From: Nocardioides soli
GTDB taxonomy: Bacteria > Actinomycetota > Actinomycetes > Propionibacteriales > Nocardioidaceae
Reading direction: 5' to 3'
DNA length: 64,000 bases
Assembly (NCBI RefSeq): GCF_014191495.1
Contig: NZ_JACHWR010000001.1
Span: 1,736,001 to 1,800,000 of the forward strand
The notes beneath the pieces were generated by a model that saw only the letters and a list, made by a program, of their open reading frames with translations, searched no databases and was not told the DNA's origin. The position numbers were made by a program, and so were the translations under genes. Positions 17,965-26,423 of the stretch are shown here, one piece after another (position 1 is the stretch's first letter; every line of letters begins with the position of its first letter).

Positions 17965-19434
17965 GTGACATCACTGACGACGGCGGTGCCCGATGCGCAC
18001 CGCGCGGAGCCAGGGGCTTGGGTCGGGATCCGGGGTGACGCGACCACCGACGCGACGGGTGCCGCGACCGGCAGGACCGGGCGCAGCCTGCGACCTCTGG
18101 TGCCCCTCCTCGACCTGGCCACCGGCGCCCTGGTCCTCTCGGTCCTCCTGGTGCTCGCCGAGGTCACCGCGACGGCCGCCGAGCCGCGGCTCGCCGTCGA
18201 GATCCTGCTCGCCTGGTGCCTCGCCCTCGCCGGGTCGGGCGCCTGGACCGCGGCCGACCGGCCCGCGGGTCTCAAGGCGGTGCTCCGGGCCGGGGTCGTC
18301 CTCGGCCTGGCCTTCTGGGTCGCGGGCGACGTGCTCGCCCCGCAGCTGCCCGCGGCCGGCCAGGTCGGCCTGACCGCGGCGCTGGCGCTGGCCGCAGCGG
18401 TGCCGCGCCTCGTCGCCGGCACCCGGCCGCTTGCCGTGGCGGTCGCGGGCGACCTCGCCGACATCGGCGCCCTGATGACCGAGCTGCGCCGCGAGCGGCG
18501 CAGCCGGTGGCATGTGACCTCCCTGTGCGTCGCCCCCGACGACCCGGTCGCTCTCTCCGACGCGATGGACCTCGAGCTCTGCTCGGTCCCGCTGTGGCTG
18601 GGCGCAGACGCCGTCGTCGACGCCGCGCGAGCGACCGCGGCGCGCGCGGTCATCGTGCTGCCCGGCCGGTCGCTGGACCCGGCCGCCGTACGCCGTACCT
18701 GCTGGAGCGCCCAAGAGGCCGGCCTGGAGGTGTTCGTCGGCACCGGGCTGCTCGACGTGGCCCCGCACCGGGTCCAGCACGTGCCCGCCGGCGTCCTGGG
18801 CCTGGCCCGGGTGCGGCCCGCCACGGGCCCCAGCACGGCTCGGGCCGTCAAGCACGCGGTGGACCGGGCGCTGGCCGGCGCCGCGCTGCTCGTGCTGCTC
18901 CCGGTGCTGCTCGGCATCGCGCTGGCGATCCGCTGGGACTCCCCCGGCGGCGCGCTGTACACGCAGCGCCGCACCGGGCACCGCGGAACGCCGTTCACCA
19001 TGTACAAGTTCCGCACCATGCGCACCGACGCCGACCGGCTGCTCGAGACGCTGGAGCAGCACAACGAGTGCGACGGCGTGCTGTTCAAGATGCGAGAGGA
19101 CCCCCGGATCACCCGCATCGGCAGGATCCTGCGGAAGTACTCGCTCGACGAGCTGCCGCAGCTGATCAACGTGCTGCGCGGCGAGATGTCCCTGGTGGGC
19201 CCCCGTCCAGCGCTCCCCGCCGAGGTGGCGCGGTACGAGCTGGACCCGCGGCGGCGGCTGGCGGTGCTGCCCGGGCTGACCGGGCTGTGGCAGGTGTCGG
19301 GCCGCTCCGACCTCAGCTGGGAGGAGTCGGTCCGCCTCGATCTCCACTACGTCGACAACTGGTCGTGGACCCTCGACCTCCGGATCCTGGCCCGCACGGC
19401 GGGAGCCGTGCTCGGCCATCGCGGGGCATACTGA
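17965..19434 (+). CDS. Polyprenyl-phosphate sugar-1-phosphate transferase
   Basis: The initiating transferase that loads the first sugar phosphate on the lipid carrier. It has 489 residues: four N-terminal membrane segments (about 45-155), a cytoplasmic Rossmann-like region (about 155-295), a further membrane helix (about 300-325), and the catalytic bacterial sugar-transferase domain with MYKFRTMR, DELPQLINVLRGEMS and SLVGPRPALPAEV, ending with PGLTGLWQVSGRS. The GTG at 17965 is chosen for the GGGGGGAGA site just upstream. It is the clearest marker that this block builds an exopolysaccharide or surface glycan. The sugar is unknown. Confidence 0.94.
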   Translation: MTSLTTAVPDAHRAEPGAWVGIRGDATTDATGAATGRTGRSLRPLVPLLDLATGALVLSVLLVLAEVTATAAEPRLAVEILLAWCLALAGSGAWTAADRPAGLKAVLRAGVVLGLAFWVAGDVLAPQLPAAGQVGLTAALALAAAVPRLVAGTRPLAVAVAGDLADIGALMTELRRERRSRWHVTSLCVAPDDPVALSDAMDLELCSVPLWLGADAVVDAARATAARAVIVLPGRSLDPAAVRRTCWSAQEAGLEVFVGTGLLDVAPHRVQHVPAGVLGLARVRPATGPSTARAVKHAVDRALAGAALLVLLPVLLGIALAIRWDSPGGALYTQRRTGHRGTPFTMYKFRTMRTDADRLLETLEQHNECDGVLFKMREDPRITRIGRILRKYSLDELPQLINVLRGEMSLVGPRPALPAEVARYELDPRRRLAVLPGLTGLWQVSGRSDLSWEESVRLDLHYVDNWSWTLDLRILARTAGAVLGHRGAY

Positions 19435-19604
19435 TCCGGACCGGACCTGTCTAGACCGCACCGAGAACGTCCGGCCAACCGGCCGGCACGCCCTTGACAC
19501 CCGTGCTAGCCAAGGACTAGTCCGGGTAGGACGACTGGGCGATGTCCGGCCTGGGGGTCTCGCCCCGGGGTCGGGCACTCATCCTCAGCCGATCGGGGGA
19601 TCAC
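19435..19604 (+). promoter_or_regulatory. Promoter region of the fourth LuxR gene
   Basis: TTGACA at 19495-19500 is a perfect -35 hexamer; CTAGTC lies about 17 bases downstream. Between them CTAGCC...GGACTAG makes a short inverted repeat. GGGGGAT at 19595-19601 is the ribosome site of the following gene. Confidence 0.4.
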
Positions 19605-20300
19605 ATGACAGCGACGGGACAACATAGGAGCCATCACGGTCGACCACGGGTGGTGGTGACGGGCCGGTTCAGGCTGGTGGTGGAGACCATCGGTCGCTCC
19701 CTGGCGCCGGCGGCACGGATCGTGCCCATCCCGCTGGAGACCTGCGCATCGATGAGCGGCGCCCGCGACGCGGTGCTGCGCGCGAAGGCCGAGCTGGTGG
19801 TGATCGTCGCCGCCGATGCCGTCGACGCGCACGACCTGGTCGCCGACCTCGCCGGCCGGGGCCAGCGTGTGGTCGTCGTCAGCCAGCCGGGTGACCGGGC
19901 GGAGTCGGCGGAGCTGGTCGGGGCGGGCGCGGTCGCAGTGCTGGGGTCCGGCGGGGTCGCCGAGGTCCGCGAGCTCGTCGACCGGGTCGCACGTACGCCG
20001 GGGGCGGCGCCGCGCCCGGCGACCCACGCGCCGGTCCCGGACCGCGCGCTCACGGCCGAACGGCGCGCGCGACGCAACCTCGGCCGGCTCACCCCTGCGG
20101 AGGCCCGCATCCTGTGGCGCCTCATGCACGGCAGCTCGGTCGCCGAGATCGCCCAGGCCCACGTGGTGTCCGTGGAGACGGTGCGCAGCCAGATCCGCGC
20201 CCTGCTCGCCAAGCTGGAGGCCGGCTCGCAGCTGGCCGCCGTCGCCCTGGCCTGGCGGGTCGGATGGACCCCGGCCACCACGGCGGTGCCGGCGGCCTAG
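19605..20300 (+). CDS. LuxR-type regulator with a degenerate receiver
   Basis: A 231-residue DNA-binding protein. The C-terminal LuxR helix-turn-helix (LTPAEARILWRLMHG, SVETVRSQIRALLAKLEAGSQLAAVALAWRVGW) matches those of the three neighbours. The N-terminal half keeps the receiver's strand pattern, but the acidic pair is replaced by G20/R21 and the phospho-acceptor position by alanine (VIVAAD), so it is unlikely to be phosphorylated. The ATG at 19605 has GGGGGATCAC upstream; a start at 19542 is less likely. It probably acts as an unphosphorylated or ligand-gated partner in the same circuit; that is inference. Confidence 0.86.
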   Translation: MTATGQHRSHHGRPRVVVTGRFRLVVETIGRSLAPAARIVPIPLETCASMSGARDAVLRAKAELVVIVAADAVDAHDLVADLAGRGQRVVVVSQPGDRAESAELVGAGAVAVLGSGGVAEVRELVDRVARTPGAAPRPATHAPVPDRALTAERRARRNLGRLTPAEARILWRLMHGSSVAEIAQAHVVSVETVRSQIRALLAKLEAGSQLAAVALAWRVGWTPATTAVPAA

Positions 20301-20318
20301 ACGGCAGGAAGTGACCGC

Positions 20319-21299
20319 TCAGGCGTGCCCGTCGAACATCGAGGTGACCGAGCCGTCCTCGAACACCTCGCGGATCGCGCGCGCCACCAGGGGGGCGATC
20401 GAGAGGATCGTCAGCTTGTCGAACTCGCGCTCGGGCGGGATCGGCAGCGTGTTGGTCACGATCACCTCGACGGCCGGGCAGTTCTTCAGTCGGTCGACGG
20501 CCGGGTCGGAGAGGATCGCGTGGGTCGCCGCGATGATCACGCCCGCGGCGCCGTCGTTCATCAGCGCCTCGGCGGCCTTCACGATCGTGCCGCCGGTGTC
20601 GATCATGTCGTCGGTCAGGACGCACATCTTGCCGGCGACCTCGCCGACGACCCGGTTGGCCACCGTCTCGTTGGGGCGATCGGTACGGCGAGTCTTGTGG
20701 ATGAACGCCAGCGGGGCCCCGCCGAGCTTAGCCGACCAGCGCTCGGCCACCTTGATCCGGCCCGCATCGGGCGAGACCACGGCGAGCGACTGGTCGCCGT
20801 ACTTCTCCTTGACGTAGTCGGTCAGGATCGGCAGCGCCATCAGGTGGTCGACCGGCCCGTCGAAGTATCCCTGGATCTGGTCGGCGTGCAGGTCGACGGC
20901 GATCAGCCGGTCCGCACCGGCGGTCTTGAAGAGGTCGGCCATCAGCCGCGCCGAGATCGGCTCGCGGCCGCGGTGCTTCTTGTCCTGCCGGGCGTACCCG
21001 TAGAACGGCATGACCACCGTGATCCGCTTGGCGCTCGCCCGCTTGAGGGCGTCGACCATGATCAGGTGCTCCATGATCCACTCGTTGATCGGCGCCGTGT
21101 GGCTCTGGAGCACGAAGGCGTCGCAGCCCCGGACCGACTCCTCGTAGCGCACGTAGATCTCCGAGTTCGCGAACTCGTACGCCGCGGTCGGCACCAGCTC
21201 GGTGCCCAGCAGCCTCGCGACCTCCTCCGAGAGCTCCGGGTGGGCCCGGCCGCTGAAGACCATCAGGTTCTTCTCGGTGGTCTTCTTCATTCCGGTCAC
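20319..21299 (-). CDS. prs: Ribose-phosphate pyrophosphokinase
   Basis: Makes PRPP from ribose-5-phosphate and ATP for nucleotide, histidine and tryptophan synthesis. The 326-residue product has SGRAHPEL, the flexible-loop region RQDKKHRGREPIS, and the PRPP-binding VLTDDMIDTGGTI. The GTG at 21299 (VTGMKK) is preferred because GAGGAG lies about 9 bases upstream and the MTG(I/M)K start is typical of actinobacterial Prs; the ATG at 21290 lacks a site. It follows glmU by 35 bases, as in other actinobacteria. Confidence 0.96.
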   Translation of the reverse strand: MTGMKKTTEKNLMVFSGRAHPELSEEVARLLGTELVPTAAYEFANSEIYVRYEESVRGCDAFVLQSHTAPINEWIMEHLIMVDALKRASAKRITVVMPFYGYARQDKKHRGREPISARLMADLFKTAGADRLIAVDLHADQIQGYFDGPVDHLMALPILTDYVKEKYGDQSLAVVSPDAGRIKVAERWSAKLGGAPLAFIHKTRRTDRPNETVANRVVGEVAGKMCVLTDDMIDTGGTIVKAAEALMNDGAAGVIIAATHAILSDPAVDRLKNCPAVEVIVTNTLPIPPEREFDKLTILSIAPLVARAIREVFEDGSVTSMFDGHA

Positions 21300-21334
21300 G
21301 GTGTGCCGCTCCTCGGTCGCCGGAGAGTGTTCAC

Positions 21335-22813
21335 TCAGGATTCTGCCACGCCGCCGTCGTCGTCTCGTCGGGCACCCAGCGCGTCCTCCGCGGCCCGGGC
21401 CTGGGCCGTGCCCGCCCGCTTGTGCAGCGCCCACTTCTCGATGTTGCGCTGCGGACCGGCGGAGACCGCCAGGGCGCCCGGCGGGACGTCCTGACGCACG
21501 ACGGTGCCGGCCCCGGTCGCCGCACCGTCGCCGATCTCGACGGGCGCGACGAAGGTGTTGTTGGACGACGTCCGAGCGTGCCGGCCGACCTTCGTGCGGT
21601 GCTTGTTCACCCCGTCGTAGTTGGCGAAGATCGTGCCCGCGCCGATGTTGGTGCCCTCGCCGATCTCGGCGTCCCCGACGTACGACAGGTGCGGCACCTT
21701 CGCGCCGTCGCCGATCACGGCGTTCTTGGTCTCGACGAAGCCGCCGATCTTGCCGCCCGTGCCCAGCGTGGTGCCCGGGCGCAGGTAGGAGAACGGCCCG
21801 ACGTTGGCCTCGGCACCGATCACGGCGAGCTCTCCGTGGGTGCGCACGACCCGCGCGCGAGGGCCGATCTCGCAGTCCTTGAGCGTCGTGTCGGGGCCGA
21901 CGACGGCATCCTCACCGACGACGGTCGCGCCGAGCAGCTGGGTGCCGGGCAGGATCGTCACGTCGCCCGCGAGCACGACGTCGGCGTCGATCCACGTGGT
22001 CGCGGGGTCCATCACGGTCACGCCCTCGCGCATCCACCGCTCGACGATGCGCCGGTTGAGCTCCGCGCCCATCCGGGCCAGCTGGACCCGGTCGTTGACG
22101 CCCTCGGTCTGCATCACGTCGTCGACGGGATACGCGCCGACGGTCAGGCCGTCCTCGCGCGCGATCGCGATCGTGTCGGTGAGGTAGTACTCGCCCTTGG
22201 CGTTGTCGTTGCCGATGCGCGGGAGCGCGGTGGTCAGGAAGCCCGCGTCGAAGGCCAGGATGCCGGAGTTGATCTCGCGGACCTCGCGCTGCTCCGCGCT
22301 GGCGTCCTTCTCCTCGACGATCGCCTCGACGTCGCCCTCGGCGTTGCGCAGCACGCGGCCGTAGCCGAACGGGTCGTCGACGATGCCGCTGAGGATGCTC
22401 ACCGCGCGCTCGGCCGCCTCGTGCTCGGCCGCGAACGCCCGCAGCGACTCCCCGCTGAGCAGGGGCGTGTCGCCGTACGCCACCAGCACGGTGCCGGCGC
22501 TCGCGCCGGCCGCCTCCACGGCCATGCGGACGGCGTGGCCGGTGCCGAGCTGCTCCTCCTGCACGGCCAGCACCACGTCGGGGAAGCTCGCGCTGATGTG
22601 CGCGCTCACGGCCTCGCGCTGGTGCCCGACCACCGCCACCACCCGCCGGGGGTCCAGCGCCTGGGCCGCCGTCAGGACGTGACCGATCATGGTGCGCCCC
22701 GCGATGGGGTGCAGCACCTTCATGGTCTTGGACTTCATCCGGGTGCCGCCACCCGCGGCCAGCACGATGACCGTCAGTCCCGTCCCCTGCCCAGCCTGCT
22801 GCTCTGCACTCAC
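21335..22813 (-). CDS. glmU: Bifunctional UDP-GlcNAc pyrophosphorylase / glucosamine-1-phosphate acetyltransferase
   Basis: Catalyses the last two steps to UDP-GlcNAc. The 492-residue product has the uridylyltransferase signature LAAGGGTRMKS (18-28) and, from about residue 260, the left-handed beta-helix acetyltransferase domain with the usual hexapeptides. The GTG at 22813 is the only plausible start. Its first base is the last base of the 48-bp attachment repeat, so the GGGGAG before it belongs to the tRNA-Gln 3' fragment. The chromosomal tRNA that once abutted this gene is now 12.3 kb away, so glmU must be driven from the left end of the inserted element. Confidence 0.95.
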   Translation of the reverse strand: MSAEQQAGQGTGLTVIVLAAGGGTRMKSKTMKVLHPIAGRTMIGHVLTAAQALDPRRVVAVVGHQREAVSAHISASFPDVVLAVQEEQLGTGHAVRMAVEAAGASAGTVLVAYGDTPLLSGESLRAFAAEHEAAERAVSILSGIVDDPFGYGRVLRNAEGDVEAIVEEKDASAEQREVREINSGILAFDAGFLTTALPRIGNDNAKGEYYLTDTIAIAREDGLTVGAYPVDDVMQTEGVNDRVQLARMGAELNRRIVERWMREGVTVMDPATTWIDADVVLAGDVTILPGTQLLGATVVGEDAVVGPDTTLKDCEIGPRARVVRTHGELAVIGAEANVGPFSYLRPGTTLGTGGKIGGFVETKNAVIGDGAKVPHLSYVGDAEIGEGTNIGAGTIFANYDGVNKHRTKVGRHARTSSNNTFVAPVEIGDGAATGAGTVVRQDVPPGALAVSAGPQRNIEKWALHKRAGTAQARAAEDALGARRDDDGGVAES

Positions 22814-22860
22814 GCTCCCCGGGTAGGAGTCGAACCTACGTCGCTAATCCTGATTCAAAG
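22813..22860 (-). repeat. attL: displaced tRNA-Gln 3' fragment
   Basis: These 48 bases are identical to 35115-35162. They hold the anticodon loop 3' side, variable region, T arm and acceptor 3' strand of the tRNA-Gln. To the right the sequence departs from the tRNA at once, so this copy is not a functional gene. It abuts the glmU start codon. Confidence 0.93.
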
Positions 22861-23247
22861 ACCTGAGACACCGGTCCGGGGACGTCCGGGAGGGTTCGCA
22901 CCGCCCGGCATAGGAAGGATAGGCCGCTCAGCAGGTCCACGACCGTCCGGCATCGTCCGGGCCATCCGTGACACATCTGTGTCAGGCGCACTACACCCCC
23001 GTCCCCCTTCGCACCACCGACTCTGACAACCAACCCCCAACGAACGCCGCGCCCGTCCGATGCCAGATCGGCGGCGTACATGTTGTGACACAACATGCGC
23101 CACAGTCGTGCAGTTCGGCGGGCGACCCGAGAGCAGACGCCCTGTCAGCGGCGCGCGGTCTTCCAGTCAGCGCGAACGACCCGCACCCTTGGGCTAGATG
23201 AGCGGATCTTCCTGATTTGGCCTCCGTGTATCCCCTATCGTCCGGGC
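22861..23247. other. Left end of the integrative element, no gene; candidate integrase arm sites
   Basis: I see no convincing gene in these 387 bases. TGACACATCTGTGTCA (22969-22984) is an inverted pair of TGACACA. CATGTTGTGACACAACATG (23079-23097) is a perfect 19-base palindrome with the same GTGACACA. Two more copies of GTGACAC lie next to attR (35019, 35030). Recurrence beside both ends suggests integrase or excisionase binding sites. This region must also hold the present glmU promoter. Confidence 0.5.
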
Positions 23248-23473
23248 ATGACCTCGGTGGGCATGTGGACGCGTCCCGAGGGATTAGACCGACGGCAAGC
23301 GTGGTGGGGCGTCCAGTATGTGAGCGCGATCTGCGCGCAGGCCGGTTTGTCAAGGGACAGTAGGAACTGCCCAGGGGCGGTCGTGAGACCTGCCCGCTGA
23401 CGGTCACGAGAACTGCCCGGTGGTGGCCATGGGATCTGCCCAGTGGGCTTGCGGCCACCACCGACCAGAGCAC

Positions 23474-24268
23474 TCAGCTCAAGGGACTCACCCCTCGGCC
23501 GGCGAGTGCCTGGGTAAGTCGCACGGAGTCTCCGCTGGTCTGGCACACGTGGGCGTGGTGCAGTAGCCGGTCGACGGTGGCGGTCGCCAGCGTCTTGGGC
23601 ATCAGCTCGTCGAACCCGGACGGGTGCAGGTTCGAGCTGATCGCGACCGACCGCTTCTCGTAGGCGGCGTCGACGAGCCGGTAGAGCCCCTCGGCGGCAT
23701 CCTGGGCGACCGGCAACAGGCCGATGTCGTCGACGACAACGAGATCGGCGCGCAGCACACGGGCGATGGCCTTGGACACCGTGTCGTCGGCACGATGGCG
23801 GCGCAGCAGGACCCCGAGGTCTTCCAGGGTGAACCAGGCGACCTTCAACCCGGCCTCGACGGCTTGGTGACCGAGTGCCTCCAGTAGGAACGTCTTCCCG
23901 GTCCCCGACGGCCCGCACACGACGAGGTTTTCCCGACGGTGGACCCATTCCAGGGTGCGGAGTGCCTGCTGGGTCGGTGCCGGGATCGAGGATGCCTCGG
24001 GCTGCCACGCATCGAACGTCTTCCCGGTCGGGAACCCCGCAGCCGCCCTGCGGGTGGCCAGTGCGGAGCGTTCCCTTCCGGCGACCTCCTCGGCGAACAG
24101 AGCCTTGAGCACCTCGGCGGGCTCCCAGCGTTGGGCCTTCGCGGTCGCGACGACCTCCGGTGCGTGGCGACGGATGTGGGGCAGCCGAAGCCGCCGCAAG
24201 AGGTCCTCCAACTCGGCCGGCAACGGCGGCGCGGACGCCATCGATGGTGTGGTGGTCTTGGTCGTCAT
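23474..24268 (-). CDS. istB: IstB-type ATPase of the IS21-family element
   Basis: The AAA+ helper that assists the IstA transposase and selects targets. It has 264 residues with Walker A GPSGTGKT and Walker B LVVVDDIGLL, followed by the sensor stretch SVAISSNLHPSGFDEL. The ATG at 24268 overlaps the istA stop by 4 bases (ATGA). It appears complete. Confidence 0.95.
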   Translation of the reverse strand: MTTKTTTPSMASAPPLPAELEDLLRRLRLPHIRRHAPEVVATAKAQRWEPAEVLKALFAEEVAGRERSALATRRAAAGFPTGKTFDAWQPEASSIPAPTQQALRTLEWVHRRENLVVCGPSGTGKTFLLEALGHQAVEAGLKVAWFTLEDLGVLLRRHRADDTVSKAIARVLRADLVVVDDIGLLPVAQDAAEGLYRLVDAAYEKRSVAISSNLHPSGFDELMPKTLATATVDRLLHHAHVCQTSGDSVRLTQALAGRGVSPLS

Positions 24269-25809
24269 CGGGTCACCTCGTTCCCCTCGCGGCTGTCGTG
24301 CTGGCTGTCGTGCTGGCCGAGACGTGCCCATCCGGCGGTGCCCTGGGTCAGCGACCGTTCTTCGCCGGCACGGTGCTCGCCAACAGCGGGTTGCCGGGCG
24401 TGGTGGTCGAGGATCGAGGACAGATCGGCCTCGGCGAACCGGCCGTGGACGGCGGCGTGGCCGAGTGCCCAGTCGACCTCGACGGGGTCGAACAGCTTGG
24501 CCAGGCTGAGGGCTTCGGCCATCTTGACCCTCATCCGCGGCGTGCCCGCCGCAGCGGCCTCGACCAGCCACAGGCGGGCGCCCTCGCCCAGGTCGAGGAA
24601 CTCGGCTTCCGCTGGGTTCTTCGCTCGCGGCTGCCGGTTCAACGGACCTTCCGGCTGCGGTGGGAAGTGCTCGTCGTTGATCCTCGGCGTGCCCGGCGTC
24701 GCGCGCGCGTGGCGGGCGACCTCGGCGGGTCCGTCCTCGCCGACGTGAACGATGACGACCTCCTCGCCGTCGCCGAGTCCTTGGGCACGAACCCACACCG
24801 TGGCGCCGAGCAGGGTGTGTGGCACCGAGTACTGGCCGGACTCGAACATCACCATCGGCGTGTTGCCCGGCACTACCCGGGTGGTGCCGAACGCGACTGT
24901 GTGCGGCTGTGTCGGGACCGGGTGTAGCCGTGTCCGCTCTTCGGCCAACATCTCGACCGGTGGCCGCTTCGTGGTCCGGTGAGCCCGGGTGTTGACCTTC
25001 TGACAGAACGCCTCACACGCCTCCTCGAGCTCGCTAAACGACGCGTACTCCTCACGCAGGTTGGTGTCCTTGGGCACCAGGTCGGCCTTGCTGATCTTCA
25101 CCGACGACTCGGTGCCGCCCTTGGACGCCGGATCCGCCGGCACACAGGTGTGGACCACGACCGAGTAGTGCTCGGCGAAGGTGACGAGCTGTCCGTTGCG
25201 GACCGGGATCCCGGCGATGTGCTCGGTCGTGACGGTCTTCTCGTTGTCGGTCAGCACGTAGGTCGGCACCCCACCCAACCGGCGGAAGGTCTGGTCCAGC
25301 GCGGCGAACACGGACGGCATGGTCTTATCGCGCAGCGCGATCACGACCCGGAACCGCGACCACGCCAGCCACGCCACGAACAGAACCGTCTTGACGCCGT
25401 CGACGACAGGTCCGTCGCCGTAGTCGTACTGCAGCCACATCCCCGGCTCGGTGACCCAGGGCCGGTGGACCCGCACATGTCCTGACCGGTATGACTTCTT
25501 CACCGATGCGACCGCACGACGGGTGGTGCGCTCCGAACCCTTGTAGCCCATCGCGAGCAGCTTCTCGTGCGCTCTGTCGGCACGGACCTTGCCCTTGGAC
25601 CGCTCGACCCACTCCTCGACCTTGGGCAGGTACTCATCGATCAACTGCGGCCGAGTCACGGCCTTGTCCAGCTCACCCCCGGCAGCACGGCGGTCCACGT
25701 AGTGCTTGACCGTGTGGTGCGAGCATCCGGCCAGCTCGCCGGCATCACGCAACGACCCTGTCAGGTCGTAGGCATCCAGGATTTCCATGATCTCCTCGGC
25801 AGACTTCAA
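24265..25809 (-). CDS. istA: IstA transposase of the IS21-family element
   Basis: A 514-residue DDE transposase. An N-terminal helix-turn-helix (LAGCSHHTVKHYVDRR) is followed by the catalytic core, with acidic residues in LQYDYGDG, YVLTDNEKTV and ASKGGTESSV. A long C-terminal DNA-binding part follows. The TTG at 25809 is used; GAGGAGGGACAAC stands directly before it. The last 20 residues are rich in His, Gln and Asp and overlap istB. It appears intact. Confidence 0.93.
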   Translation of the reverse strand: MKSAEEIMEILDAYDLTGSLRDAGELAGCSHHTVKHYVDRRAAGGELDKAVTRPQLIDEYLPKVEEWVERSKGKVRADRAHEKLLAMGYKGSERTTRRAVASVKKSYRSGHVRVHRPWVTEPGMWLQYDYGDGPVVDGVKTVLFVAWLAWSRFRVVIALRDKTMPSVFAALDQTFRRLGGVPTYVLTDNEKTVTTEHIAGIPVRNGQLVTFAEHYSVVVHTCVPADPASKGGTESSVKISKADLVPKDTNLREEYASFSELEEACEAFCQKVNTRAHRTTKRPPVEMLAEERTRLHPVPTQPHTVAFGTTRVVPGNTPMVMFESGQYSVPHTLLGATVWVRAQGLGDGEEVVIVHVGEDGPAEVARHARATPGTPRINDEHFPPQPEGPLNRQPRAKNPAEAEFLDLGEGARLWLVEAAAAGTPRMRVKMAEALSLAKLFDPVEVDWALGHAAVHGRFAEADLSSILDHHARQPAVGEHRAGEERSLTQGTAGWARLGQHDSQHDSREGNEVTR

Positions 25810-26423
25810 GTTGTCCCTCCTCAGGGCGACGGGCGCTTCAGCACCGCCGATCGCACCTGAGGAGGGGCCTCAACCGTCGGAGCCGGTGAGGCAGACGACG
25901 TCGTGTCGGGCAGATCCCATGACCGCCACCGGGCAGGTTTCATGTCCGCCAGCGGGCAGTTTCGTGGCCGTCTCCGGGCAGAATTTCATGGCCGCCGACA
26001 CGGTTACCTTTTCGCTCCAACCCCGGGCGAGGGCGACGTGCACTCGCTTGATGGGCAGGTCGTCATGCGGCCAGGGATCGGCGTCTCCGTGCAAGTGAAG
26101 TGCACACACAAGCCGATCACTCGCCAACGGGCTTGGCTGATCAAGTCGGCTTGGCGGAAGAACTGGGAGGAACTCGATCTTCCGGGCTACTTCGTTCAGG
26201 TGTCGGTGCCACCAGATACAAAGGACTGGGTGGAGCACCCGGCACAGCCTCGATGGACGACGCTGATGAGGTGCGCGGCGTTCTGGACGAGGATCGACCC
26301 GCTCCCGCCCACTCAGAAGACGATCACAGTCACTACGGCCCAGAGGCTGACTGTGGATACGCTCGACATCTGGGCTGCTGATCTTGAGACCGCAGTAACG
26401 GGCTTCTCTGGAGGGGGTGCGCC

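Larger units (their letters stand above)
23348..26000. mobile_element. IS21-family insertion sequence (2653 bp)
   Basis: The ends are TGTCAAGG at 23348 and ...CGCCGACA at 26000, flanked by CGGTT on both sides (23343-23347 and 26001-26005), a 5-base target duplication. Both ends carry the multiple terminal repeats typical of IS21: strings like GGTCACGAGAACTGCCC recur four times on the left (23361-23450), and their reverse form recurs on the right (25910-25975). Inside are istA and istB on the minus strand with a 4-base overlap. Both look intact, so the copy may be active. Confidence 0.95.

Noticed and set aside
22991..23473. 160-residue minus-strand open frame at the element's left end
   Set aside because: It crosses the IS21 boundary and the start of the DUF4365 gene, has no ribosome site and no recognisable domain.
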